Shown here piece by piece: positions 39,984-50,416 of a stretch of DNA of 64,000 nt. The DNA comes from Arsenophonus sp031446165. Lineage in GTDB: Bacteria; Pseudomonadota; Gammaproteobacteria; Enterobacterales; Enterobacteriaceae. The notes under the pieces are model-generated. The model was not told the DNA's origin. It made no database searches and saw only the letters and a program-made list of their open reading frames with translations. Every line of letters begins with the position of its first letter. Positions within the stretch are counted from its first letter, which is position 1. The position numbers were made by a program, and so were the translations under genes. The DNA is taken from contig CP132905.1 of assembly GCA_031446165.1 (NCBI GenBank), forward strand, positions 682,001-746,000, written 5' to 3'.

Positions 39984-41731
39984 AATTTCAATTGCATACC
40001 ATATAGATGAGAATATAACCCATCACATTTAAGCAAAGTGTTATGTTTACCTTTTTCAATAATTTTACCATCTTGTATAACTAAAATTTCATCTACATGT
40101 TCTATGGTTGAAAAACGATGAGCAATAATAATGAAAGTTTTATTTTTTTGCAATTCATGCAGTGCCACTTGAATTGCTCCTTCTGATTCAGTATCAAGAG
40201 CAGAAGTAGCTTCATCAAAAATTAATATAGATGAGTCATGTAATAAAGCACGTCCAATAGCAATTCTTTGCCTCTGACCACCAGAAAGCATGACACCATT
40301 TTCTCCAATGATCGTATCTAATCCATGTTCTAAGTTTTTAATAAAATCCATGGCATAAGCCATTTTTGCTGCTTTTTCAATAGATTTTCTACTATAAAGT
40401 CCATTTGTTGCATAAGCAATATTATTTGCAATAGTATCATTAAAAAGATATACATCCTGTGAAACTAGTGCAATCTGACTGCGCAAGGAACTTAAAGTGT
40501 ACTCATGTAAATCATGGTCATCAAGTAATATTTTCCCCTCATTGACATCATAAAAACGGGTAATTAAATTTGCAATAGTCGATTTTCCTGAACCTGATCT
40601 GCCAACTAAAGCAATAGATTTACCCGCAGGAATTGTAAAAGAAATATTATAAAGCGCTGGATGGTCTTTAGATGAATATCGAAAAGTAACATTTTTAAAT
40701 TCAATTTTATTTTTAGGTCGTTTTAATATTAATTTTCCCTTATCTTTTTCTTTTTCCATATCTAAAATATCAAACAAAGTTCGACATGCAACTATTCCAC
40801 GCTGAAATTGTACATTAACATTTGTTAAGGATTTCAAGGGACGCATTAACGCGAACATTGATGAAAATACAACACCGACATCTCCTGCTGTTAATGTTTG
40901 CATTATTTCAGGAAAACTTGATATATATAACGTAAATGCTAATGCTAAAGATGCTATAAATTGTATAATGGGATCAAAAATTGAAGATATTGTTACCATT
41001 TTCATAGTTTGATGACGCATATGATCACTTACTTTTTTAAAACGCTCTATTTCAACTTTCTGCCCACCAAAAATCAAAACTTCTTTATGACCTTTTAACA
41101 TTTGTTCTACACTAACAGTTATCTGCCCCATATCAGTTTGCATATCTCTACTGATATTTCTAAAATGTTTAGAAATTAAACGAATAATACAAGCAACAAT
41201 AGGACCAAGAATGATTAATATTAGTGATAGTTGCCAACTGTGATAAAACATCAAACAAAACAAACCGATAATATAACTACTTTCGCGAACAATGGTAATT
41301 AATGTACCAGAAGATGAAGATGCTACTTGTTCAGAATCATAAGTAATACGAGACAACAACGTTCCTGTAGATTGCTTATCAAAAAAAGTTATAGGCATAC
41401 TCATCATATGTATAAATAAACACCTACGCATATTCATAACTACTTTACCAGAAACCCATGCCATACAATAATTAGAAACAAAACTTGATATACCTCTTAT
41501 TAACATTAATCCTACTATAGCTATTGATAACCATTTTAACATAGTATTATCAGCTTTTCCAAACCCTTCATCAAGCAAAGGTTTTAATAAAGCAATCATG
41601 GATGCATCGCCTATAGCATTAATTATTAACGCTATAACTGCCACAGTTAATCCAACTTTAAATGGTAAAATCATCGGAAATAATCGACGAAAAGTTTTCC
41701 ATATGGAGATTTTTTTTGCTTTTTCTATCAT
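39980..41731 (-). CDS. msbA: lipid A export ATP-binding/permease protein MsbA
   Basis: ABC half-transporter flipping lipid A-core (and phospholipid) across the inner membrane. The 583 residues hold an N-terminal six-span domain (about 1-320), Walker A VGRSGSGKST near 376, signature LSGGQRQRIAIGRALL near 481 and Walker B ILIFDEATSALD. The H-loop is IIAHRFSTI. It is the first gene of the minus-strand lipid A group. ycaI, upstream in E. coli, is absent. Confidence 0.98.
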   Translation of the reverse strand: MIEKAKKISIWKTFRRLFPMILPFKVGLTVAVIALIINAIGDASMIALLKPLLDEGFGKADNTMLKWLSIAIVGLMLIRGISSFVSNYCMAWVSGKVVMNMRRCLFIHMMSMPITFFDKQSTGTLLSRITYDSEQVASSSSGTLITIVRESSYIIGLFCLMFYHSWQLSLILIILGPIVACIIRLISKHFRNISRDMQTDMGQITVSVEQMLKGHKEVLIFGGQKVEIERFKKVSDHMRHQTMKMVTISSIFDPIIQFIASLALAFTLYISSFPEIMQTLTAGDVGVVFSSMFALMRPLKSLTNVNVQFQRGIVACRTLFDILDMEKEKDKGKLILKRPKNKIEFKNVTFRYSSKDHPALYNISFTIPAGKSIALVGRSGSGKSTIANLITRFYDVNEGKILLDDHDLHEYTLSSLRSQIALVSQDVYLFNDTIANNIAYATNGLYSRKSIEKAAKMAYAMDFIKNLEHGLDTIIGENGVMLSGGQRQRIAIGRALLHDSSILIFDEATSALDTESEGAIQVALHELQKNKTFIIIAHRFSTIEHVDEILVIQDGKIIEKGKHNTLLKCDGLYSHLYGMQLKL

Positions 41732-42409
41732 TTTTTATTAAATACCTATAACATAAACCTCTTATTTTTTTATTTTTAAAAATTTAAAAGAAAATGATCT
41801 ATCAAAAAACAAACAATAATATATTCTAAAATTTATATTTTTAATATCTATATGATTATTGGTTGCACTTTCTTTACAATGAACGATTTTTTAATCTATC
41901 CAAAATTTATGTTTGTAAATATCTATACTTATATTTTAAAATAAAATTAAATAAAGTCTGCAAAATATATAAATCATACTTTTATTACACTAAAGATATA
42001 TTTTTTGATTGTGCCAATAAAATATTATTAATATGTATGATTTATACGATAATTTGTCTAAAAAATTAATAAAGAATTTTATCTAACAAAATAATAAAAC
42101 ACTCACTACAAATTGTTTTTACCATAAAAATCAACTTACCATAAAAATAAACATATTTTAAATATGTTTATATGAATTCATATGTATTTTATAAAAAAAA
42201 CTAATAATATTAACAATAATTTTTTCAAAGGATCAATCAAAAAATACTCTATATAAGATACTTAAAATATATAATGATAAAAAATAATACTAAATATTTT
42301 ATATAGATTAACATAAAATATAACAGAAATTTATATCAGACATATAATATATAAAAGATGTAATCTGAATACTGAAAAACACCTTATTATAAAAAACTTC
42401 TAAATATTA
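41732..42409. other. spacer mlaA / msbA
   Basis: About 680 bases. A 68-codon plus-strand frame at 41863-42069 has no family features and is treated as chance. Nothing else recognised. Confidence 0.55.
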
Positions 42410-43186
42410 TTAATCAATAAAAATAAGTTCTTGTTCCATAAAATCAGGAACAGGATTCAACGATGATTGAACTTCATTCCCTTCAAAATTAAACTTTTTA
42501 TATTGAAAATACATTTCTTTCATCATTAAATAGGGATCTAATGAATTTTGTAATATTCCATCAAAATCTAAAAAAAGTGCACGTTTTTCTATTCCTTCTA
42601 ATATCCATTTTATTATTGATGTCCAAAAAGTAAGGTAACTTAACATTGGATAAACTGTATCAACTAAATCACCAAAATCTTCGCGTAATGTAAAATTTCC
42701 ATATCCTGGTAAAACAATATATGGACCATAACTAATTTTATAAAATCCTAAAGTACTACCAAAACGATATATTTTTTTTTTAGATAGATTAGGATTTGCC
42801 ATTGAAGCAACATCAATGAAGCCTCCCATACCAAAAACACTGTTTAAGAAAAAACGGTTAAAATGTTGAACGCCTTGATGAATATTTCCACATAAAAAAT
42901 TATTTACCATACTGCTACTTTCTTCTATATTGCTAAAAAAATTTTTTAGTCCATTCCGAACTGGCATAGGCATATGATTACCCCAAGTTATTGCAATAGG
43001 GCGAATCAAATGATAATCAAGAACATTATAATTAAAATAAAACATAGCCCGATTAAAACTTTCTAATGAATGAAAAGATTTTGATTTATAAACAACTGGA
43101 TTTGAACAACTGGACATCAATACTAATAGAAAAATTATTCCAAATAATCTATATACCCAAGTGGTAACTGTTTTATTTAAAAACAT
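42410..43186 (-). CDS. mlaA: outer-membrane lipoprotein MlaA (VacJ)
   Basis: Outer-membrane lipoprotein that, with porins and the MlaC/MlaFEDB system, removes phospholipids from the outer leaflet. The signal peptide ends in a lipobox LMSSC with cysteine 27. The mature part has SLESFNRAMFYFNYNVLDYHLIRPIA and FGMGGFIDVASMANP near 115-130. FGSTLGFYKISYGPYIVLP and YPMLSYLTFW follow, as in the family. It has 258 residues (E. coli 251). No other mla gene is in the window. Confidence 0.95.
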   Translation of the reverse strand: MFLNKTVTTWVYRLFGIIFLLVLMSSCSNPVVYKSKSFHSLESFNRAMFYFNYNVLDYHLIRPIAITWGNHMPMPVRNGLKNFFSNIEESSSMVNNFLCGNIHQGVQHFNRFFLNSVFGMGGFIDVASMANPNLSKKKIYRFGSTLGFYKISYGPYIVLPGYGNFTLREDFGDLVDTVYPMLSYLTFWTSIIKWILEGIEKRALFLDFDGILQNSLDPYLMMKEMYFQYKKFNFEGNEVQSSLNPVPDFMEQELIFID

Positions 43187-43467
43187 TTTTATATAAAATT
43201 ATCTCAAAATATATATATTGATAAATATCGTACTATTTATTTTATTGTAAATATAATAAACAAGCATGATTTTTTAAAATAATCATGCATTATAAATACA
43301 ATATTTTTCAAATAGAAATATCTATTTTAAAAAACAATAGGAAATTTTTACAAATTACTATTAATTATAATATAATAAAAACAATCAATCTATTAAAATT
43401 GCAATCATACAAAAACATAAAAAAGCAAAATATCACTTTACTGTATTGTAACTATATTACTAACTTT

Positions 43468-43539
43468 GTCCTCTTAGTTAAATGGATATAACAAGCCCCT
43501 CCTAAGGGCTAATTGTAGGTTCGATTCCTTCAGAGGACA
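43468..43539 (+). tRNA. argW: tRNA-Arg (anticodon CCU)
   Basis: Read as a cloverleaf: the acceptor GTCCTCT pairs with AGAGGAC. The D arm is TAGTTAAATGGATATAAC and the anticodon stem AGCCC / GGGCT encloses CTCCTAA with anticodon CCT. The T arm is GTAGGTTCGATTCCTTC with one mismatch. It is close to E. coli argW. Position 43539 is the discriminator A. CCA is not encoded (next bases TTAAT) and must be added by the CCA enzyme. Confidence 0.97.
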
Positions 43540-44333
43540 TTAATCAATTATTACGAATTAATACAAATATTAATGTTTATTGAAAATATTCTACATATTT
43601 TTATAATTTCAATATCTGTTAAATATGCAATTTTACAGAAACTTTAATTATTAAATAAAAACCTTTTATAGAAAACCATTTATGATAATTATTTATAATA
43701 ATTTGGTTCTTAATAAATCATAAAAAGGATAAATTATTTTTTAATTTTTTTTTATTTTTAAAAAAACTGTAATAACATAATTATGTTATTACTTTTTAAG
43801 TATATATACGATATATTTTTATATAAGACATACATTTAATACATATTACTTTTAAAAAAAATTGCACTATTTACAATTTTTTAAAGATTTTTTTTCTTTA
43901 ATTTTAAAATACGTATTATTTTATTATGATAAATAAAAACTTTATATTTTTTTATTTACAATATTTTTTGTATAATACTTATTTTTATGTAAAATTTCTT
44001 TATATATAAAAATTTATATTTTTTTTACTTTTTCAAGTTATTTACGTATTTTATTTTATAAAAACGTCATGAATTATATCATACATATAAATAATCTTTA
44101 CTAAAAGTAAAATCGTAAATTCTAATATGAACAAATATAAAGTGTTATTAAATACATCAATATACTAAAAATTTATAATTAACAATTTCTAATATTTATT
44201 ATCAGCTTTATATTCTGCATTCCAATATAATAACAGTATGATTTTTTTAAAAATCAAACTTACCATATATTTTTTAAAAAAATACAAAATTATAATAATT
44301 ATATGTTTTTAATAATTTTATAAAATATATAAT
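43540..44333. other. convergent spacer tRNA-Arg / zwf
   Basis: About 795 very AT-rich bases with a 24-base perfect palindrome (43769-43792). No gene recognised. Confidence 0.6.
43769..43792. terminator. 24-base palindrome between convergent tRNA-Arg and zwf
   Basis: GTAATAACATAA / TTATGTTATTAC, perfect over 24 bases. It is followed by TTTTT on the plus strand and by AG plus seven Ts on the minus strand, so it resembles a two-way intrinsic terminator. Confidence 0.45.
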
Positions 44334-45812
44334 TCACTTAAATTTACTCCATGAACGACTATCTCTAGTAATCATTGCAGCTGATGCCATTGGCCCCCAT
44401 GTCCCCGCTTGATAGGGTTTTGGAGGTTCATGATCCATAGCCCAAGCATCCATAATAGAATCTACCCATTTCCATGCTTCTTCTATTTCATCTCTACGTA
44501 CAAATAATGCCTGAATTCCACGCATTACTTCTAACAATAAACGTTCATAAGCATCAGATAAATGCAGTTTATGAAATGTTTTAGAAAAACTAAAATCCAA
44601 CTTTGTTGTCTTTAAATACTGTTTATCTTGAAGACCTGGCACTTTATTTAAAATTTCAATATCAATACCTTCATCGGGTTGCAAACGAATTGTTAATTTA
44701 TTTTGAGGAATGTCATCATAAAAACCAGTAAAAATATTTAACACTGGCTTTTTAAAATATATAACAACCTCAGAATACTTTTCTGGTAATCGTTTACCTG
44801 TTCTTAAATAAAATGGGACACCAGCCCAACGCCAGTTATCAATATCAACTCTAATTGCCACAAAAGTTTCTGTTTTACTTAATTTATTGGCTCCTTGTTC
44901 TTCAAGATACCCCACTACTTTTTTCCCTTGAATAGAACCTGATGTATATTGACCTCTAACAGTTTTTTCATGAAAATTACTATAATCAATGCGGCGTAAA
45001 GATCGCAAAACCTTAACTTTCTCATCACGTATTCGATCGGCACTTAAATCTACAGGTGGTGACATCGTAATCATAGTTAAAATTTGCAATAAATGATTCT
45101 GAAACATATCACGCATTTGCCCTGTTTGATCAAAGTAATTCCAACGTCCTTCTATCCCAATTTTTTCAGCAACCGTAATTTGTACATGATCAATAGTTCT
45201 AAAATCCCAATTATTAATAAACAAAGAATTAGAAAAACGTAATGCCAACAAATTTAATACCGTTTCTTTACCTAAATAATGATCTATGCGATAAATTTGA
45301 TTTTCTTTAAAATATTGAGAAAGCAAATTATTTATAGTCTGAGAAGAAATAAGATCACTACCCAATGGTTTTTCCATAACCACCCTATTATGAGGCTTTT
45401 TATTTAAACCAACATGCCCTAATCCCTGACAAATAACACTGAAAGTTTTTGGTGGCATAGCTATATAATATATGCTTGGTTTTTCATCATTTGAAAGATA
45501 TTTTGCTAATAAATGAAATTTATTCATATCATTTACATCCAAATTTAAAAAATTTAATCTTTTACTAAATTTTTCCCAAAAAAAAGATTCAATTTTTTCC
45601 TTCAAAAAAAAATCTAATGCTTCTCTTACTACTTTAATATAATAAGGGGTATCCCATTGGGATCTACCGACTCCTATAATTCGTGTATCAGGATGAATAT
45701 AACCCATTTTTTCTAGTTGATAGAGAGATGGCAATAATTTACGACGACTTAAATCTCCTGTTGCACCAAAAATAATGAAATTACATTGATGCATAGTTTT
45801 ATTAACCAACAT
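44334..45812 (-). CDS. zwf: glucose-6-phosphate 1-dehydrogenase
   Basis: First enzyme of the oxidative pentose-phosphate route; makes NADPH. The 492 residues equal E. coli (491). The nucleotide motif FGATGDLSRRKLLPSLYQLE lies at 14-33, EKPLGSD near 147, the substrate-binding active-site motif RIDHYLGKE near 175, and FLRTGKRLPEKYSEV near 335. The ATG at 45812 has AGGAG upstream. In E. coli hexR and pykA lie between zwf and lpxM; here only a 1.1-kb spacer remains. Confidence 0.98.
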   Translation of the reverse strand: MLVNKTMHQCNFIIFGATGDLSRRKLLPSLYQLEKMGYIHPDTRIIGVGRSQWDTPYYIKVVREALDFFLKEKIESFFWEKFSKRLNFLNLDVNDMNKFHLLAKYLSNDEKPSIYYIAMPPKTFSVICQGLGHVGLNKKPHNRVVMEKPLGSDLISSQTINNLLSQYFKENQIYRIDHYLGKETVLNLLALRFSNSLFINNWDFRTIDHVQITVAEKIGIEGRWNYFDQTGQMRDMFQNHLLQILTMITMSPPVDLSADRIRDEKVKVLRSLRRIDYSNFHEKTVRGQYTSGSIQGKKVVGYLEEQGANKLSKTETFVAIRVDIDNWRWAGVPFYLRTGKRLPEKYSEVVIYFKKPVLNIFTGFYDDIPQNKLTIRLQPDEGIDIEILNKVPGLQDKQYLKTTKLDFSFSKTFHKLHLSDAYERLLLEVMRGIQALFVRRDEIEEAWKWVDSIMDAWAMDHEPPKPYQAGTWGPMASAAMITRDSRSWSKFK

Positions 45813-46914
45813 TATATGGGATACTCCTAAAATATAAATCTATAATAATTCACAATTTAAGATAAAAATGGAATTCACTGTTTAGTGAATATTAAATATG
45901 CAGAAAAAGAAAGAATATTTATAATTTAATTACATAATTAGATATTATATACTTATAAAAAAACTAAATCTTTATTATGAATGAATACTTGTTCTTTGTA
46001 TTAATTTATTATTAATGACTAACAAAATATTTTTAAATATATACATTAAATATATAGATATATATTTCAATAAGATTGAAAAATATTTTTTTGTAACATT
46101 TAATAGCATTATTTATATAAAATCTATCATATTTATGATACTAATAATAAAAAATTAACATTTATAAATTTAAAATTTATATATCAATATGTATTATTTA
46201 TATAATAACCTAAATATGCAAATATAAAATATGCGTGTAACTTTATTTTCTTTAAAGTAATAGTTTTTTGCAAATACTGTTACTGTAAAAATTAATAAAA
46301 ATCATATTTTATAAATATTTTAAAAATATTAATATATAATTAATTATTATTAAAAAATAAATACATTCTATTTTATGAAGAATTGCTCTATTGTAGATGT
46401 TCATAAAATTTAAAAAATAAACAATTTTAATTATTCATATAAAATAGTATCATAAAAACTTACTAAACATAAGAACACTAAAAAAATATTTCTGGAATAT
46501 ATAACATTATTAAAAAATTTAAAAAAGATGAATACATAATATTAAAAATAAAATATTTTTAAAAACATTATCAAATAATATAGAATTAATATAATTATAT
46601 TCATTTCTCTAAAAAAATATTTTAAATATCTGCAAACATATTTAATATTTTTTAATAAAGTCATTCAATATGATTCAATATAATTATTAAAGACAATAAC
46701 TAACTATATTTTTTATTAAAAACCATCAATAAATGTCTAAAAAACACATTACTCAATAATAAAGACTAACTAATCAAAAGATGTCACATATATACTATAT
46801 AATTAATATTTATTATGCAAATAAAAGATAAAATATACAATTAAAAGATAAAATATCAAAAACATATAAGATAAAAAATATTGAATAAATAAGATATCAA
46901 TAAATATTTATTTA
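45813..46914. other. spacer lpxM / zwf
   Basis: About 1.1 kb where hexR and pykA lie in E. coli; no frame or motif from either could be recognised. It should contain the zwf promoter. An inverted repeat (45873-45890) lies close to zwf. A 13-base direct repeat, TATCAATAAATAT, occurs twice around 46895-46925, across the lpxM stop. Confidence 0.55.
45873..45890. repeat. inverted repeat upstream of zwf
   Basis: ATTCACT / AGTGAAT with a 4-base loop, 61-78 bases upstream of the zwf start. It has operator-like spacing and position, but no regulator can be named. Confidence 0.4.
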
Positions 46915-47886
46915 TCAATAAATATCATTACGTAGATAAGGTTCTATTTCACCTAATTTTCTAGTTTTCAATAATTTTAATATCCATGTATATTGTTCTA
47001 AATAAGGTCTTACTAAATATTCTACTTCTTCATTAATCCTACGTGCAATATACCGATCATTTTTTCCAATAATATCTCTTATTGGTTTACGAATATAAAT
47101 ATGTAATCGATGAGTTTTATGATCATATACAGGAAATAATGGTACTATCTCTGCATTACATGCTTTCATTAATCTTCCTATAACAGGTAAAGTGGCTTTA
47201 TAAGTACCAAAAAAATCTACGAATTCACTATTTTTTTTACCATGATCTTGATCAGGCAAATAAAATCCCCAAAATCCTTCTTTAACACTAGTAATAAAGG
47301 GTCTAATACCAGCTTCACGGGAATGCAAACGACCACCAAAAGAACATCTCGCTTTATTCCATAAATAATCAGCAAGTGCATTTTTTTGATGATGAAACAT
47401 AGCAGCTATTTTTTCCCCTCTTTCAGCTAATAACATTGCTGGGATATCAACAGCCCAACAATGGGGTACCATAAAAATAATATTGCGTCCTTGTTTTTTT
47501 AATATTTCAATAATTTTAAAATTATACCATCTTGTTCGAACTGATATTTTTTTTGCTCCCTTTAATGCTAACTCTGTCAATATTGCAAACGATTGAGGTG
47601 CAACTGAAAACATTTGGTCAATATATTTTTCTCTTTCTTTTTCAGTAAATTCAGGAAAACAATACAGCAAATTAATTTTTGCTCTTCTACGAGTATTTTT
47701 TGCTAATTTACCAATTAATTTACCTATTTTTGCTAAACAGAAATCGCGTACTGAAACAGGTAAATATATTGTACTTACTAAAAGTAAAATACCAATCCAC
47801 ATCATCCAATATTTTGGATGCAAATAAATACAATGAAAAGTAGGAATATAACCAAGTTTATTATTTGTATCCTTTGCTTTGTTCAT
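46915..47886 (-). CDS. lpxM: lipid A myristoyltransferase LpxM (MsbB)
   Basis: Adds the last (myristoyl) chain to lipid A. I chose the ATG at 47886 (MNKAKDTNNKLGYIPTF), with GAG seven bases upstream. It gives 323 residues, exactly the E. coli length. The longer frame's first 27 residues are unlike the family. One N-terminal membrane segment (YWMMWIGILLLVSTIYLPV) is followed by the acyltransferase motif PHCWAVDIP (HxxxxD) near 148. YLPDQDHGKKNSEFVDFFG lies near 237 and YTWILKLLKTRK at the end. Confidence 0.96.
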   Translation of the reverse strand: MNKAKDTNNKLGYIPTFHCIYLHPKYWMMWIGILLLVSTIYLPVSVRDFCLAKIGKLIGKLAKNTRRRAKINLLYCFPEFTEKEREKYIDQMFSVAPQSFAILTELALKGAKKISVRTRWYNFKIIEILKKQGRNIIFMVPHCWAVDIPAMLLAERGEKIAAMFHHQKNALADYLWNKARCSFGGRLHSREAGIRPFITSVKEGFWGFYLPDQDHGKKNSEFVDFFGTYKATLPVIGRLMKACNAEIVPLFPVYDHKTHRLHIYIRKPIRDIIGKNDRYIARRINEEVEYLVRPYLEQYTWILKLLKTRKLGEIEPYLRNDIY

Positions 47887-48053
47887 CGATACACTCAAAT
47901 AAAAAAAATAAAAATCTACAACGAATAATGTTTTAAAATAATAATTTTTATACCAAATTTTCAACAAAGAAAAAATAATTTATTTTTAAAATAAACATTA
48001 TATTATCCATTTAATATTAATATATGATATAAATATTCATATTAAATCTATTT

Positions 48054-49415
48054 TTAATCAATTTCTAATTTGAGTTTATTATCTTTCACTTTTTCTAAAT
48101 AAAGTTGACGTTCTTTTCCTGTTAATTTACCTGAACCAGGTAAATTAACAGTTAATGGATTAACTGCCTGCTTTTTAAACCATAATTCATAATGTAGATG
48201 TGGCCCAGTAGTGCGTCCAGTATTTCCTGATAATCCAATACATTCACCTTTTTTGATTTTCTGTCCTGGTTTAACTAACAATTTACGTAAATGCATATAA
48301 CGAGTTGTATATTGATGACCATGACGTATCGCAATAAAATTTCCAGCTGCTCCAGCATATTTAGCTACAATAATTTCACCATCGCTAACTGCCAATATGG
48401 GCGTTCCTATTGGCATAGAAAAATCGACTCCCTGATGAGGGGCTAAATTTCCTGTTACTGGATTTACACGACGTAAACTAAAATGCGAAGACACTCTGAA
48501 TGTTTTTCCTGTTGGATAACGTAAAAAATCTAGTTCTAAACCATTTGCTTCACTATCATAATAGTGACCATTATTAGCTCGAAAAATATAATATTTTTTC
48601 CCATTACTTAATAAATGAATACCTAATAAACGACTTTTTTTACTATGAATATCAAGAAACATTTCACGACTTAATAATATAGAAAATTTATCACCATATT
48701 TTAATGTGCGTAAATCAATTTGTAATTTTAATACTTTAGAAACTTCACAAGCTTCTTGATAAGTTAAACCCGCATGTATAACACTATTAATTAAATTATT
48801 AATTATTCTACCTTTTATAACTTTTTCAATCCAAACACCTGTACGAATTTTTTTGGTTTCATTAAAAATATTAGAGTTACCTTGTCGAGTATATACTCTT
48901 ATTTCTCGTTCAGAAACAATCCATGTTAATATCTGCAATTCACCATTTTTATTTAATTCCCAATTCAAAATTTGTCCAATTTGTAAATTACGCAATACTT
49001 TATATTGATTAGATAAAATAGCAATATCACTAATATCTAAACCATACTGAGTTAAAATATTAGTTAGATTATCACCATTTGAAACAATATGTTCATCAGA
49101 AATAACTCTGCTTTCATTAATAATTCCTTCATCTGATAATGATTCATTATTATCATTATCACTTACAATATTTTTATCTAAATTGGCACTTTGACTCATA
49201 TCTATTATATGATTATGGGAAGTATCCAGTATAATCCCTTTTTTTATTGATGATTCTTTCTGTGAGGTATTTATACCTATATCATCAGGATGAATAACCA
49301 CGGGTTTCCAAATACCAACAACTACTGTTACTAAAGTTAATGTAACTAACATAATTTTATGTGGTTTAGGTAAACTTCCATACACCTGAACGATAGTTTT
49401 CACCATCTGTTGCAC
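48054..49415 (-). CDS. mepM: murein DD-endopeptidase MepM (YebA)
   Basis: Zinc metallopeptidase (M23) that cuts peptide crosslinks to let new glycan be inserted. The 453 residues start at a GTG preceded by AAGGAA, matching the E. coli N-terminus (MQQ). One membrane anchor lies near residues 20-37. A LysM-like segment (IVSNGDNLTNILTQYGLDISDI) follows around residue 110. The M23 domain has HQGVDFSMPIGTP near 333 and GPHLHYELW near 412 as metal ligands. It lies 14 bases after znuA, so it is probably co-transcribed with zinc uptake. Confidence 0.96.
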   Translation of the reverse strand: MQQMVKTIVQVYGSLPKPHKIMLVTLTLVTVVVGIWKPVVIHPDDIGINTSQKESSIKKGIILDTSHNHIIDMSQSANLDKNIVSDNDNNESLSDEGIINESRVISDEHIVSNGDNLTNILTQYGLDISDIAILSNQYKVLRNLQIGQILNWELNKNGELQILTWIVSEREIRVYTRQGNSNIFNETKKIRTGVWIEKVIKGRIINNLINSVIHAGLTYQEACEVSKVLKLQIDLRTLKYGDKFSILLSREMFLDIHSKKSRLLGIHLLSNGKKYYIFRANNGHYYDSEANGLELDFLRYPTGKTFRVSSHFSLRRVNPVTGNLAPHQGVDFSMPIGTPILAVSDGEIIVAKYAGAAGNFIAIRHGHQYTTRYMHLRKLLVKPGQKIKKGECIGLSGNTGRTTGPHLHYELWFKKQAVNPLTVNLPGSGKLTGKERQLYLEKVKDNKLKLEID

Positions 49416-49429
49416 GTATTAAATTCCTT

Positions 49430-50389
49430 CTAATTCTTATCTAGACAATTTTTAAATTGATGAGATAAAACTTTTAAAAATTCTACATAACTATTTTTAC
49501 TTAAAGCAATACTGCTACCTAATGGATCTAATATACCCATTTTTATATCTATATCTTTTATAACAGCATTAATAATATTTGCCTTAAATTGCGGTTCAAT
49601 AAAAATACACATTGTATTTTTTTTAGTCAATATTCTTCTAATGTTATATAACTTTTTAGCACCAGGTTGAATAATAGGATTAATTGTAAAATAACCTAAT
49701 GAAGATAAATGATAATGTTTTTCAAAATAATTATAAGCATCATGAAATACAAAATATTCCTTATCAACCACTGATTTTAACATTTTAGCAATATATTTAT
49801 CGGTTTGCGTCAACTCTGAATAAAATTTATTAATATTGATATCTAATTGTTTTCGATATCTAGGATATAACAATATTAAATGATCATAGATAATTTTAGC
49901 GGTAATCCTTGCAATATCAGGTGACAACCAAATATGTACATTATATGTACTATATATGTTTTCTTCAGAAGAAGAAAAATTACTATTATAAACACTTTTA
50001 TTTTTTAGCAATGCAATATTATTATTTTTTAATAAATATTTTTTTATTGCTGATTCTTGCATTAAAGTAATTCGTTTTTTATTTGGAAAATTTACTAATA
50101 ACTTTCTTAAAAAATATTCCATATCAGGACCAATCCAAATAAAAAGATCAGCTTTCTTAATTTTTTTTAGATCAGAAGGTTTCAAAAAATAATGATGAGG
50201 AGAAACAGTATCAGGTAATAATATTTCTACGTCAGTTACATTATAAGTAATAGCAGAAGCAATAAAACCCAATGGGCGAATTGAAGTAATAACATTTGCC
50301 TCTATTTTAAAGAAAATACTTACTAAAAGTACAAAAAAAACATATTTTGTTATAATTTTTTGAAAAATCTTGATTCTTTTATGTAACAT
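49430..50389 (-). CDS. znuA: periplasmic zinc-binding protein ZnuA
   Basis: Substrate-binding component of the high-affinity zinc importer. The ATG at 50389 (MLHKRIKIF) has GGAAAG seven bases upstream and aligns with the E. coli start; 319 residues. A signal peptide with core YVFFVLLVSIFFKIEA is present. The zinc ligands remain: SPHHYFLKPSD, VHIWLSPDIA, VFHDAYNYFEKHY and the final LDPLG aspartate. The histidine-rich loop found in E. coli ZnuA is replaced by a stretch rich in Asn, Ser and Lys with no histidine. It diverges from znuC with the Zur-like operator between. Confidence 0.95.
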   Translation of the reverse strand: MLHKRIKIFQKIITKYVFFVLLVSIFFKIEANVITSIRPLGFIASAITYNVTDVEILLPDTVSPHHYFLKPSDLKKIKKADLFIWIGPDMEYFLRKLLVNFPNKKRITLMQESAIKKYLLKNNNIALLKNKSVYNSNFSSSEENIYSTYNVHIWLSPDIARITAKIIYDHLILLYPRYRKQLDININKFYSELTQTDKYIAKMLKSVVDKEYFVFHDAYNYFEKHYHLSSLGYFTINPIIQPGAKKLYNIRRILTKKNTMCIFIEPQFKANIINAVIKDIDIKMGILDPLGSSIALSKNSYVEFLKVLSHQFKNCLDKN

Positions 50390-50416
50390 AAAGATACTTT
50401 CCATAGATTAATTTTA

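Noticed and set aside
41863..42069. 68-codon plus-strand frame in the mlaA-msbA spacer
   Set aside because: No motif, no ribosome site, and composition like random AT-rich sequence.
43285..43491. 68-codon plus-strand frame
   Set aside because: It overlaps the 5' part of tRNA-Arg and has low-complexity Ile/Asn/Lys content with no family motif.
47887..47967. 27-residue N-terminal extension of lpxM
   Set aside because: It has no family match, and the ATG at 47886 has a ribosome site and gives the standard 323 residues.
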